Source of the DNA: Hysterangium stoloniferum
Lineage: Eukaryota; Basidiomycota; Agaricomycetes; Hysterangiales; Hysterangiaceae
Direction of reading: 5' to 3'
Length of the DNA: 64,000 nt
Assembly: GCA_015178975.1 (NCBI GenBank)
Contig: WHVD01000168.1
Coordinates: forward strand, 105,516-169,515
Shown: positions 1-12,284 of the stretch, piece after piece
Layout of the letters: every line of letters starts with the position of its first letter
How positions within the stretch are numbered: the stretch's first letter is position 1
Notes under the pieces: generated by a model
What the model was told of the DNA's origin: nothing
What the model saw: the letters and a program-made list of their open reading frames with translations, nothing else
Database searches by the model: none
Position numbers and translations under genes: made by a program

Positions 1-1318
1 TGAATTTCTGGTTACAACGGTGCGTCTCGACATCATCCAGCCCACCAAAACCATAACAGACAATACCACCCACACCGACGTTTCTTTAATGAATATCCTA
101 TATAGCTTCTCGTGTGTTGCATCCACGAAGATGCATGGTTTCTAGATACTGCTGGAGCTGTATTGAGGGTTTTATTGGACGACATAAACATGCGTATAGC
201 GTCATTGACACTCAATATTAATTTGACATCACATTCACTAAATTAGAGTATTTACTCCTTGCACACCTTCTTCCATTACATCGTGCGCTAAGTTCACAAT
301 ATTTTACCTTCTAGCACTGTCTTACATCCATCAATGAAACTGTCCTACCAGTCTGTTTCTGAAGGAAGCCAGTCCAGTTCCCCCGCTTTTGGAATCTGCC
401 TAGATAATAATTGCGGTTACTATGAAGCTCATAGCTGCATCTTCCGCGCCCGAATACGGCTAATGCTATATGATTTGAGCCAATGTAAGAACGCACATAA
501 TCACTTTTTACCATCGCCGCAAGCTCTACAAATCGTCTTTATATATGCGTTGAATACATTTGGGGGCACTCCTACCCTAACATTTGAATCACGAACGATA
601 CTTGCTTGAAGTGAGATATCACTGAAGGTCTGAATAAGATCTCCCCCATTTCGATCCATGTCTCGTGGATCCTCACCTTATCTTCAGGACAGTGTTCAAT
701 CGATAGGATCAATGATTTTCCAGACAAATATGTTGCAATAAGCCGAGGGCCTTTGCACCATGCGAGGCATTGTGTTGGGTGAGGTTCTTAAACTAATCTC
801 TTCCATGGAAAACTTGACAATAAAGCTGCCATAGGCTGAGAAAATATAAGAGCGCATTCAGTCATTTTCGCACCGTCCGAGCTCTGCAGCTTGTACATGT
901 TCATGGAATACATCAGTTGATTACACTTGCGGGCACCCCTCGTGGCTAGATTGACATCCTATGTATGAATGACAATCATTTCAAACAAAAATTTGACTTG
1001 TGAGATGCTTCAAAACGATGGGGTTGTAACGAACCCAGGCAAAATTGCCGATGACGACCAGCACATTCCACTGTCTGACACCATGTAGAGATTTGGATCG
1101 ACGAGTTGGTGGGTGAATTATATAACGCAATTGTCATGTACTCTGTATCATATATGGTTAGTTGTAGTGCTAAGGAGAAAGGATCAACCGCGATCCGCTG
1201 ACTATTGTTCCGATTCCAGGGAGGTCTACCAACATCACATACATCCTCAGCCCACATTGCTGTCATGACGACGACTGAGGAATGATCTCACAGTATGTCA
1301 ACACAGGCTCAAGTATCA
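1..1318. other. Unrecognised decayed sequence left of Cop1
   Basis: I could assign no gene here. The minus strand carries short open stretches (976-1266, 311-514, and an open run around 600-760) whose composition looks like old coding DNA broken by stops, but no motif of a family I know is visible. It is the left flank of the Cop1 insertion: the target duplication GAACT lies at 1319-1323. It could be a decayed host gene; no start, intron structure or domain supports a call. Confidence 0.3.
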
Positions 1319-1323
1319 GAACT

Positions 1324-1748
1324 TATAACAAATATAATATCTCAGTTGACACGCTTGGTGAGAATCGACTAATATTAAATAACACCTATAACAAATATAA
1401 TATCTGCTCCAGAATTATTAGTTATGTCGTGTAATGAAAATAACAGGTATCATACCTCAGTCGACATGCTTGGTGAGAATCGACTGAGGTTATGGTATGT
1501 TGTGTAGCTGGTACTTATACTGTATCGGAACAAACAGTATAAAGTCATCTGACATGAGGGGTAAAGAGTAGTAAGACATAAATGTAAAATGGTTGCAAGA
1601 CATGATCGTAAAATGTGACCTTATCATAATCTTATCGTAGCTTGAATCACTTCAAGCTTATTGTTGTTATGATTCATGATGAGTCGTTAAGGGTCATGAT
1701 GAGTCGTTATGAGTCATTGTGAGTACACGTGAGCCTCAATTTACAACA
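1324..1748 (-). repeat. Cop1 3' LTR, with an extra partly duplicated end
   Basis: This LTR is about 63 bp longer than its partner. The outermost stretch 1324-1386 repeats pieces of the LTR itself: the terminal TATAACAAATATAATATCT and the internal CTTGGTGAGAATCGACT both occur in 1324-1371 and again in 1387-1486. The flanking duplication GAACT is directly outside 1324, so the extra piece lies inside the element. Confidence 0.85.
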
Positions 1749-4700
1749 CTCCCCCTGGCTGAGTGTACTCCTGGGCATAAATGAAGGGCAATACATTGTT
1801 GTTCGTGTTTAATGTGGGTGAGCTGCTTAGTGAACATATCGGCGAGATTATTGTTTGATGCAATATGGAGTACTTCGATATTGCCATCTTCGATGTGCTC
1901 TTGAATGTAGTGATATCGTATATCAATGTGTTTGATGCGTGAGTGATTTTTAGAGTTCTTCGTTAGTGACACTGCTCCAGTGTTATCATTCCACAAAGTT
2001 GCAGGCCTCGTTTGTGGGTAACCAACTTCATCCATAGCTGAGTACATCCATAAGATCTGTTTCATCACTTGCATGAGTGCCATGTACTCAGCCTCAGTTG
2101 TGGATAGTGCAACTGTGGGCTGATGTTGGGTTCCCCATGCAGTTGGTCTGCCTGCTTGAATGAATATGTGTCCCGAACATGACCTGCAACTGTCCATGTC
2201 CCCAGCGTAATCTGCATCCACATCACCTATCGGTTTGAGGTCTGTATAGTCACCACCATATGTGATCTTGTAGTTTAGGGTCCCTTGAATGTATCGCAGA
2301 ATGTGTGTGAGAGCATTCCAATGTGTTTTCCCTGGGTTTGATGCGAATTTGCTGAGAGTAGATATTGTGTATGACAGATCTGGTCGCATTGCAATTTGAG
2401 CGTACATGAGCAAACCCAATAGTTCCTGGTAAGGCTTGTCAGCCATGAAAACTCGATCCTCCTTTGTCTGTGGTCCCATGTCTTTTGTAAGGCCCAGGCC
2501 AGGTGGTAAGGGTGTTCCACGTGAATTACACCCCTTCATTCCAAATCTATCCAAAACCTGCTCGAGATATGCATGTTGTGAAATGGTAATGGTTCCAGCC
2601 GTTCTGTCTCTGTCAATGCGAATTCCAAGAATGAGATTTGCATTGCCTAGATCCTTCGTCTTGTATGTCCAACCCAACTCTTCCTTTGCCTGCTCTGCCT
2701 CTTCCTTTGAAGATGAGACTCCCGTTGTATCATCTGTATATGTGCTTGTTATCGTGACATTGCCGTTTGCATGTCTGGATTGAATGGCTGGATCTGCTTT
2801 TGACCTATAGTACCCCAATTCTCCCATCTCCTTATTCAATGCTTCTGCCCAATTATACGCACCATCCATTGTTCCATATAATGTTTTGTTCAATTGCCCC
2901 ACTTTCCCCTCCTCTTTGGCTCAATCTGGAAGTTCAATGTATATGATTGCTTGTGGGTGTGAATTCAGGTATGCTGCAACGTAGTCGATTTGCCAAGCTT
3001 CCATGTCCATTGCTGCAGTGATGGCGAGGTTCATTCGCAGGGATTCATATCGAACGACAGAAGCATAAGTCTCGAAAAAATCAACACCCAGGATTTGTGT
3101 AAACCCTTTTGCAACTAACCAAGCCTTGTGTGTGGTGAGATTCCTGTCAGTATCATATTTGTTGGCAAAAGTCCAATGCATCTTGACTAGGCGGGTGTCA
3201 GTTGGGGGGTCGACAGCAACCCATACATTACGTTCCCTCATAACAGCAAGTTCCTTTTTGATTGGGTCTGCCCAGATGTGTGGTTGGGTCATTGCTTCCT
3301 TGTATGGGTTAGGGAGCCAGTAGTTCTGTGGTTCAGGTAAGTTACTTGTGCTGCTGGTGTGAAAAGCTTTAGTGTTGTCAACATCCATCGCCCAATCCAA
3401 ACCAGCCTGCTGTGCTTCTTCAATGATTTGTTCGGATGCCTGTGATTCAATAGCTGCCTTTGTTGGAATATGAGTGCGAGTGGAACGCCGTGGCATGGGA
3501 ATTAAGAGTTCTTCTAGATTTGCTGTAATGGGAGCCTCAGCAGCTGTCTCAACCATGTTCAGGTTCGTGGTATTGTGGGAAAGCTCATCTGGTATGCTGT
3601 CACTTGTCTCCCCCTCACGTGAGCGAGGTAGAGTCTTATGAATAGTATCTTCCTCAAAAATAACGTCATGTGACTGGAAAATCTTCCTTGTGGTTGGATT
3701 ATATAAATGGTACGCATCTTGTCCAAAATACGCAATGAGTGTGCACCTAATGGATCATGCCTCTAGTTTGTTCAGTCCCCCACTGGCTTCTACTGGGATC
3801 TTTGCATACGCAATGCTGCCAAAAGGTCGGAGGTGGGATACATCTGGTTTCCGGTTATGCCACAACTCGAAGGGTGTGGTAGAGGAGTTCCTCGTGGTGG
3901 GCATGAATCTAGTGAGATAAATCACTGTGGATATGACCTCACACCACATCGACAATGGTAATTTAGTTTCATGCAATAATGCCCGTACCCATTCGATGAT
4001 AGTTCTATGGACACATTTGACCATTCCATTGGAAGCAGAGGAGTATGATGTTGTGGTTTCATGAACTATTCCTTGTGCTGCAAGGAAAGTATGCCAAGAT
4101 GTGTTACAAAACTCGTTGCCCTCATCTGTGCTTATAAATCACACCTTCTGCCCTGTTTGACGTTCTGTCAGTGCGATGTTTTGTTTCAGTGCTGCTAAGG
4201 TTGTCTCAGCCTGTTTATCTGCCAGAAAATAACCATCAATGTATCCTGAAAACCATCAACAATGGGCAGCATGTAAGTTCTTTCCCCCGTAGACTTTACC
4301 CGTGATGGTCCCCATAGGTCGATCGATGTACATACACTCCCCGATGGACACTTCATGATTATCGTTAGTGTGGAATGGGTGCCGGGTATGCTTCCCCATG
4401 ATGCAATCTTCACATGCTCCTGGCTTTGGAGTAAGGGAAGTTATGTCAAGTCCATTAACTATTTTGTCACGATGCATATGTTCAATTGTCTGATAACTGA
4501 CATGCCTGAGACGATGATGCCATGTGTCTATATCTGTTGGTTTGGCATGTGAATTGGTGGCACAAACAGTGACAATGTTTTTCATGGTAAGTCCGCACTC
4601 AATTCCTGATGTGTCTGAGTGAAGTGTAAAGGGCTCATCTGATTGGTGTACATCGACCTCATACATTGTGCTGACACCCCTTCCTCACATAAATGGTTTA

Positions 4701-5975
4701 TTATTCTTGTCAATGAAGATAACAGTCCCACTAGAAGCAACTGGCCTTATCCAGCCAACCAATGGACATGAGGTTGTGTGACAGGTCAGGAGTGTGTAAC
4801 ACATTATCAAAAGTGACATTGATTATTTTTCCATTGAAATCGACTTGTTTCATAACTGTCCCTATGCCATGTATGTTGAAGATTCCTCCAGTAGCAGCTG
4901 TAGTGCCATTTTTTCCATTGATGGGGGTGTAGGATGAAAAATTGCCAATGTTGACAAAACAGTGGTCACTTGCTGCAGAGTCAGCATAAGTTATGGTGCG
5001 TGTCTTTGGAGGTTGTGTTAGGTTGGTCATGAATGCATGACATTCATTTGTAGAGCTGCTAGCCACTGCGTCTATTGTCGCCATTGCAATTTTTGGCGTA
5101 GAATCCTGTGGTTCAGATTTGGTGGCATTGGGCGTACTTCCCTTCTTCTTCCACCAATCTGGGTACTGACCCTCCATTCCTCCCCCAGTCTTAAAACACT
5201 TGTTGATGGTATATCCAACTTATCAGCACACTGGGTTGGAACAGATAAGTGAGCTATGTGACCCTTTCTGTTGTGTTGTAGCTAGTGCCTGTGTAGTCTG
5301 GGGCATAACTTTTTTGTGGCGGGCCATCATTGCATCATGCATAGTGAGTCTGGCAATTACATCTGCTGATGTCTTTTGGTCATATAATGTACTAACATAA
5401 ATGGACCATTCACTGGGCATTGATCTGAGAATAATGGTGCGAAATTCAGGATCATCGATGTTGCTTCCTTGTCCAGTTGCCTTTTCCCAAGCTTCTCAGA
5501 GAATGGCAAAATGTGCATGTAAATCAGCTTCATCAATATGTCATATCCAACATAAGGTGTTTTCGGTGTTCAAGCAACCAATATCAGAGACAGAATCATA
5601 AATTGCAATGAGTGCTTTCCATGCATCTGCTGCTATCTGGGTTGACCTAATCCTGAAGCCAAGGGGGTTCTTGATATTTAGCATTATTATACTCTTTGTG
5701 TATGCATCACGCTGTGTCCATTCATCTGGTGTTGGTGTCATTGAACCCCGGTAACTTGTCGTAGTGGGTACTGGTACAGTTGATAAGGAAGATGGTTTCA
5801 CGATGGATCCCATGAGATATCCATGCATGCCGTGAGCATTTGCAGTGGAGAGTATCGTCTCCTTCCAGGAATGCCATCGTGTCCCATCAAAACGTTCATC
5901 AGCAGATAACTGGAAAAGGCCTGGTTGTGTAGACATGTTAAGTTGTGAAGAAAAAATTTCACTACAGTGTGGCAT
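1736..5975 (-). pseudogene. Cop1 gag-pol polyprotein, broken
   Basis: Read on the minus strand from 5975. A copia gag (UBN2-type) occupies 5975 to about 5220, then protease (around 4990; the active-site motif reads ADSAASDH where DSGAS-like is usual). The GAG-pre-integrase zinc-binding region is at about 4560-4380 and the integrase at about 4340-3700. RT follows (3556-2550, catalytic YTDD) and RNase H (about 2250-1750, ending NNNLADMFTKQLT). Breaks: stops near 5541 and 5223, a frameshift near 4680-4730, another near 4250, and an in-frame TGA at 2921-2923 exactly where CGA would restore the reading. The integrase catalytic glutamate is replaced by lysine (SASNGMVKC at about 4030). The element cannot move by itself. 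Confidence 0.9.
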
Positions 5976-6140
5976 TGAATCGTGTTCAGGTCGTGTTCAG
6001 GTCATGTTTGGGTCAGGCTCGATTCATGTTTTGGGTCAGGTTTAATTCATGTTTGGGTCAGGTTTGATTCGTGTTTGGGTCAGTTCAAGTCATATTCCTG
6101 TCAGGTTTGAGTTTAGTGATGTGGGACGGGGCCCATAACC

Positions 6141-6501
6141 TATAACAAATATAATATCTGCTCCGGAATTATTAGTTATGTCGTGTAATGAAGATAACAG
6201 GTATCATACCTCAGTCGACATGCTTGGTGAGAATCGACTGAGGTTATGGTATGTTGCGTAGCTGGTACTTATACTGTATCGGAACAAAAGTATAAAGTCA
6301 TCTGACATGAGGGGTAAAGAGTAGTAAGACATAAATGTAAAATGGTTGCAAGACATGATTGTAAAATGTGACCTTATCGTAATCTTATCGTAGCTTGAAT
6401 CACTTTAAGCTTATTGTCATCATGATTCATGATGAGTCATTAAGGGTCGTGATGAGTCATTATGAGTCATTGTGAGTACACATGAGCCTCAATTTACAAC
6501 A
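6141..6501 (-). repeat. Cop1 5' LTR
   Basis: A 361-bp LTR, nearly identical to 1387-1748. On the sense strand it starts TGTTGTAAATTG at 6501 and ends at 6141. It is followed by GGTTATGGGCCC, the likely primer-binding region, and then by the gag leader, which contains several short repeats of a GGTCAGGTT(T)GA-like unit (about 5990-6110). Confidence 0.9.
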
Positions 6502-6511
6502 GAACTGAACC

Positions 6512-7802
6512 TGTGATGTATCCAGTTGATTTTCACAATTTTTCCCTTAATTTTCCTGAATTTATTTCAATTTATTTCCATTTATTTTATTTTATTTATT
6601 ATTCCAAGAATATGGCTATTTCCTTTTAACTTCGCATACTCAAAAGCTTCGAATGATGTCACATTACATAATCGAAGCCTAGAGTGGTCCAAAGTTAAGA
6701 TTAATAAGCCACTTTATCTGTTTTTAGTGATTTGGGCCCTTTTCTCATAATCACTGCATATATGCACATTTTTTCGGCTCTATCACATGATATTACATAA
6801 TTGTCAATGATGCGTCTGCAAGTCGACACATGCCGTTTCCACAGCTGAGCAGCTGGTTTCATCCAAATTCGGCCCTGGAAGCTATTTTGCTTCCACCCTC
6901 AGCCATCCTGGACATATCTTCTGACTCGAACGGTTCGGATCTTCAGTTCAGATCTTCAGTTCAGATCTTCGGTTCGGATCTTCGAGTCAGGTGATAGCTA
7001 TGACATCATAGCGGAATTATAGAAACCTTTAGAAGCTTCTAATAATTTCCTAATTAGTTATTTAGAAATTATTGAGCAAAACTCTCTACATGTATAAAAG
7101 GAGGTCCAAATCACTGAATAAATAACAACTTTACTTTACTACTATCAAAAGCACCAGCTCCAAAGCTTATCTAATCATCCTAAGGACAAAAATAGCCTTA
7201 GTCTGATATACTAACTGCAAGCACCTACACTTGCAGAATCTTGAACTCTTTGTCAGAACTCTTGAACTTACCTAATTCATCTAAGTTCCCTCAGCTTCCC
7301 AGAAACCTTTAGGCTTACTAATCACTTAAGTAAATCTAAATTCTTATTACTGAAATCCCTGCCCGTTTAGGTTATTCAAGAGCCCATTTTAACAGCACAG
7401 TTAATTGATCTTTAAACAAACGCTTGGATATTCAACTCTTGGACAATCTCTCTATTTATAAATTATTTAACAGCTTGTTAAATCTTTATAAATAGTAAAC
7501 TAAAAGGCTACAAGAAAGCAAAGGCTTACAACAAGTTTCCACCAACTTATTGCGCATACATTCAGCTCCCGAACCTTTATTCTCAAGGAGAACTTAACTT
7601 TCGTAGAGCACATCATTACAAGTTCATCTGAATTTGTCAAGAGACCAAAAAAATATTGACTTTAGTTGTTTAAGCTTAATAGTGCAGCTAATTAATCTAT
7701 CAGTATTTAAATTACTGGACCTTTATTTGTTTATTTCTTGAATCCCTTGCCATGTCAACGTTTGTTAATTATTTGAGAGAGTAAATAGCCGGATACCTTA
7801 CA
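6512..7802. repeat. LTR-E, long solo LTR
   Basis: A 1291-bp AT-rich unit starting TGTGATGTATCC and ending GGATACCTTACA, so the ends form an imperfect inverted repeat. It is flanked by the 5-bp duplication GAACC (6507-6511 and 7803-7807). It contains a TATA-like TATAAAAGGAGG at about 7091 on the plus strand, suggesting plus orientation, and a short tandem array of a TTCAGTTCAGATC-like unit at about 6935-6990. No internal retroelement domain is adjacent, so it is most simply a solo LTR of a gypsy-type element. Its left duplication touches that of Cop1. Confidence 0.75.
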
Positions 7803-7807
7803 GAACC

Positions 7808-8375
7808 CAAGTATTACTGTGGAGTTGGTTTAGAAAAGGTTGAGATGAAAGTCCTTTACAATGCAAAGTAAACTTTGCGGACGGCAAAGTTGACGATATA
7901 TGAGCAAATTGTGTGTGGATCGTATTAAGATGACAAGGCCTTTATGTGAAGAGTACATGGTATAAGAAAGTGGACAAAGTTTAGTTTGAATTACTAAGCT
8001 ACTGAAAAGTACTACATAGCCGAGCATCCATTGAATAACTATGTCTAGTATAGTATAATCAAAAAGAGTACAGCAAGACTATGAGGGTCCTCGGTGGCTT
8101 GCGGCACAATACTAACAAATTACAACACTTTAACAAGTTAATATGCAAGGATCTCATGCTGCCAAGACTTGGAAGAATGATTCAAGACAGCATTGATTTA
8201 TTAAGGTAAGGACAACTCAGTCTCAATCAATGAATAGACTTGAAATACTTGTGTCCTTGTTGACCCACATACCCATGTCAAATTCAGAATCAAGCAGCGA
8301 CAGTTTTAGACCACTTCGGGAAGTTTGCACATTATGAGTGGAAGAAAGGCCATACTATCCAGCTGATGACATGTT
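7808..8375. other. No gene seen
   Basis: AT-rich sequence without a recognisable ORF, repeat or RNA gene. It separates LTR-E from the decayed transposase-like gene and may be its degraded leader. Confidence 0.4.
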
Positions 8376-10140
8376 GTGTCTCCCAGCACTGATTCATCAG
8401 ATAGTGATGGGACCTCAATCATAATTATGTCATCATTTTATTCAAAACACTGCTACACATTAATTTGGATGCCTGGTGCAACTGTAGTGCTAGGTGGGGA
8501 TAAACACCAATCTCCAACTTTAGATGGAAAGGGTCCAAAATGTAAATGTTTGGGTATCATACATCGCAGAAATCCTAACTTGATACTGTCATTCAGCCTC
8601 AGAGCAGAGATAGTGGTATTGAAAAGCAATTAAACCATAGTTGTGACTGTGATGGAATTTACATCAATGTGACATGCAATGTATTGTCCACACTTATTCA
8701 TTATGAGAATGGGATTATGTATCATAATGGTGGGACACATCCTCACCAATGACCTATACATAGACTCCATATTCTTACTAACAAATGATCTCAGCTCCAC
8801 AAAATATTTCAGGAACATCCACAAATGGGCTCATTACCGTTAGCTGTTGGTATTGCTGGATTTTCTAGTCCAGGTAAATCTGCCATAGAGATATCTCAGT
8901 TCTATTAAATGTTGATCATGTTTGGTATGAGAAGAAAGTTGTTTACAAGGGAAATAAGATTATTGGAGAGACCACAGAATCAGCATTGGAACAGCTACCA
9001 GAGTTTGGATCTCATCATCCTGACTTTTTACACTATAGTGAGGTTGGACCAACTGCAATCCTTCTACTTCAAACTTCTTGTATGGAGCTACAAATAATGC
9101 TAGATGTTGTTCAGTATGATGCTATCCATGGATTTGTCTCTGATGCTGCACATGGCTATTGGAGAATGAGTGGTCAGATACTTATAGTATCATCTGTATA
9201 TTCTCAACATCTTTATTGTTGGGTTACAGTTCTCTTCTCAGCTAATGGCATTACTTCAATCATTATAAATTACACTCTCTAATGCTGCTTCAAATTATTT
9301 CCTCTCAATGTCAGAAGCAGGGACACCAAATTACTGATGAAATATTTGCATGTGTTGTTGATTTAAGTCAAGCACTGGCAAATGGCTTCATGAATGCCTT
9401 TATTTAGTTGTGGTCAAGAAATACATGAAATCATGAGAAATTAACTTAGGCAGTAAACTCACTTAGAAAGGATGCTGTCAGCATTTTCATATTGGCATCA
9501 CTCATCTCACCAAGATTAGTGGTGTGGTACAACTTCAGCTACAGGACACTTTGAATCACATGCTCTAAGTTTGTTAGAGGCCATCAATACAGTGGCTTTT
9601 AAAGCACATGCTGCAGCACTTATATGTGACTTTCCAGATATTACAGACTGGGTGGATTGGTGGCAGCAGGACAAAACCTACTAAATGCTTTTTTTTAAGC
9701 CATTTCAAGCCTTGGGAGAAGGTCTCTGGGAGTGACTACCAGATACTACAAATGCCAAGCCATGCATGTTTTGACTTTACAGTGGGCTTGGTCACAATTT
9801 AGGACTTATGGAAGGTCTAGAAGGATTATTTTCATTTATGAATCTTCTAGGAATACAAGGCATTGCCAAGCAATCAGGAATACCAGTGGCATATGGGACT
9901 ATGAAACCTTGGACTAAGAATGTTCATCAGTTGGGATGAACTAAACTCCACTAAAATCCAATTTCTAAATGATTTCAAAATCATAGTGATCCACCAGATA
10001 CTGCTAAGGCACTTATCCTTGATACTAAAGGCAAGAAAAAGAATTCTGTCTTTATTACAGGATATCAATAGAAGGAAAACTCCTGTTGGTTGGATATCTC
10101 TTGAACTCATATCCCAGGCAGTTGATCACCATTAGCCAGC
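8376..10140 (+). pseudogene. Decayed transposase-like gene (MULE-like, agaricomycete family)
   Basis: Plus-strand coding remnants in all three frames can be joined into one protein. A DAIHGFVSDAAHGYW motif at about 9115-9165 is followed by a beta-strand-like ILIVSSVYS segment and a WV..LFS..G segment. This resembles the first-aspartate region of a MULE-type DDE core. Downstream are GHNLGLMEGLEGL (about 9790) and a PPDTAKALI tail (about 9990). I recall this order from a large uncharacterised protein family of mushroom genomes; that assignment is from memory. Many stops and frameshifts are present. Cop2 is inserted just downstream. Confidence 0.5.
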
Positions 10141-10155
10141 ATTACATCAAAATCT

Positions 10156-10571
10156 TGTTGAATATGTTGATTTTTTGTTTATAATTTAACTTTCAGAAAG
10201 CATTGATTGCAATGATATTTTACATGTTTTTATTAACAATAGTATGAGTTGGCTTATTGTAATACACAATCAACAAGGTGGTAATAGTCTTGTAATATAT
10301 GTATTTATGTCTCAATCAATGTGTCAGTTAGTGAATCACCTTCTGACATAGTAGGTAGGATGCTAGTTTAGGTGTACACTGGTTCTGGCATGCATTAACC
10401 TCCAAAAACATGGTCCACAATTAGCATCCTCCTATGACAAAGTGAAGAAATAGGTGAACCACCCCTAAGAAAACGGTGGCATTTTGTTGTACTGTACAGC
10501 TGCTTACTAATACTAACACTTTTGTTTGCATCCACTGTGTCTTGTCATACTTCACACACCCCAAAATCTAA
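10156..10571 (+). repeat. Cop2 5' LTR, split by R1-A
   Basis: Matches the 3' LTR at 14417-14582 apart from a 258-bp insertion (10223-10480). The 3' LTR shows the uninterrupted state at the same position, so it serves as an empty-site control. Confidence 0.85.
10223..10480 (+). repeat. R1-A, about 260-bp dispersed repeat
   Basis: Present in the Cop2 5' LTR and absent from its 3' LTR. Related copies are at 49492-49757 (inverted), 50343-50616 (same orientation) and, partly, 18412-18560 (inverted). It contains no ORF. The ends are AT-rich and no clear duplication is visible; ATTTT on both sides is possible. It could be a MITE or a small solo LTR. Confidence 0.75.
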
Positions 10572-12284
10572 TAGGTTATTGGCCCTGCAGACTTATTCAG
10601 ATTCATTGCCATGCAGATTTGTTCCTTCAAGTGGTTACTTATCATATTTGTTTTAGGTGGTTGTATAGAAGGGCATAGAAGCTGTGGTATTTGCACAGGA
10701 AGGGCTCTGGGGCAATACATTGAACTTGCAGGAGTAGGTGGCTGTATTAACAGGCTTAGAAGTCACAGCACTCACACTTTCCATTTCTTCTTCATTTTTT
10801 CACTATTCTAAATTGGCATCACACACGTATCCAAAATCGGGAGTGAGTATCACTTCCAAAAACTAGGGCAGGAGAACTATAGTACATGGTGTGTTTGTAT
10901 GAAAGCATATCTTGTTCACAAGGATGTCTGGGACCTCATTGATGGTTCAGAAACCCAACTGCCAGGTTCACCCTCTTCAAAACCAGTCAGCATGTTTATT
11001 AAAACACAATAACTTGCACAATCAGACTTGACTCTTGCTGTTGAACCAGAACAAAAATCCCTTACCTCCATGAAAGTGACCCAGTCATCTCTTGGGAAAA
11101 TTTGCATCAGGTCCATGTTGCCTGTGGATTCACGCCTGGTCCTTTGTCATCACTTCATTGCCATGAAAAAGAATGAGTCACAAAGTATGCCATGTTGGAT
11201 TGCTGCAGTCAAGCACACTGCACAGCATCTCAACCATACAACTACACCTCCAACCACTGACATAGGTCTCACCCTCTGTCACTGGTTGAAAACACATGAA
11301 GATGAAGAAGCTGTTCGTTGTGTGTGGTTTGGACCCATATGTACCCACATGTACTTACCATAGCACTATCTGTGTGTTGGCAATCTACCACCACTGGTCA
11401 TTCGAGTATGAGTCTGAGTCTGAGTTTGGTCACTCCTGGTGACTTCTGTGTCCTTATATCATCTATTCTAACAGAAGCCATTTTGGTGCTTACTGTTAGG
11501 ATACGTACAGGGCGGGTCTCCGGAGAAACCCGCAGAATATCCAGTAGGGGTAGGACTTGCCTTCAGCTTATAGGCTGTGCCCTCACTAGATCGTGTTGTC
11601 CAATTTCAGACAGGCAGAGGGGAATCCTGGGGAGTCTGGGTGGGGGTCGTGGGTCGAGGGGTCGTAGGTCGGAGGTCGTGGGTCATGAGTCAAGGTAGGT
11701 GAGAGAGATAGATGCGCCAGAGCTCACTAGTGTGAGCGGTGTGATTCAAGTAGGAGTTTAGAGCAGAAAATGTATTAGATTACTGGGGGGAATCTAAGCC
11801 GATTTTCTGACTGGATTGTATGTACAACATCTGCCAGTTTAAATAGACTGTGGTGTTAGGATACGTACAGGGCGGGTCTCTGGAGAAACCCGCAGAATAT
11901 CTGGTAGGACTTGGCTTCAGCTTATAGGCTGCACCCTCGCTAGATCGTGTTGTCCAATTTCAGACAGAATGGGAATCCCGGGGAGTCTGGGTGGGGGTTG
12001 TGGGTCGAGGGGTCGTAGGTCGGAGGTCATGGGTCGTGGGTCGAGATTGGTGAGAGAGATAGATGTGCCAGAGCCCGTGGGCTCCAACTAGTGTGAGCGG
12101 TATAATTCAAGGAGGGTTTTAGAGCAGAAAATGTATTAGATTACTGGGGGGAATCTAAGCCGATTTTCTGACTGGATTGTATGTACAGCATCTGCCAGTT
12201 TAAATAGACTGTGGAGTGAATGTCATACCAAATCCAGTAATAATGAAACGAAATGAGCAAAACATAAAATGGGAATAGTAAACA

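Larger units (their letters stand above)
1324..6501 (-). mobile_element. Cop1, near-complete Ty1/copia LTR retrotransposon
   Basis: A 5.2-kb copia element transcribed on the minus strand. Its 5' LTR (6141-6501) and 3' LTR (1324-1748) begin TGTTGTAAATTGAGGC and end TTTGTTATA on the element's sense strand. The target-site duplication GAACT is present on both sides (1319-1323 and 6502-6506). A polypurine tract, CAGGGGGAG, sits directly before the 3' LTR. The presumed primer-binding region next to the 5' LTR reads GGTTATGGGCCC and recurs in Cop2. Domain order gag, protease, integrase, RT, RNase H is diagnostic of copia. The LTRs are very similar, so the insertion is fairly recent, yet the coding region is already broken. 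Confidence 0.93.

Noticed and set aside
2436..2783. Plus-strand ORF of 115 codons
   Set aside because: It is opposite to the well-supported Cop1 RT.
6657..7802. LTR-E starting at TGTCACATTACA (6657)
   Set aside because: No duplication matches that start; starting at 6512 gives a perfect GAACC duplication and matching inverted termini.
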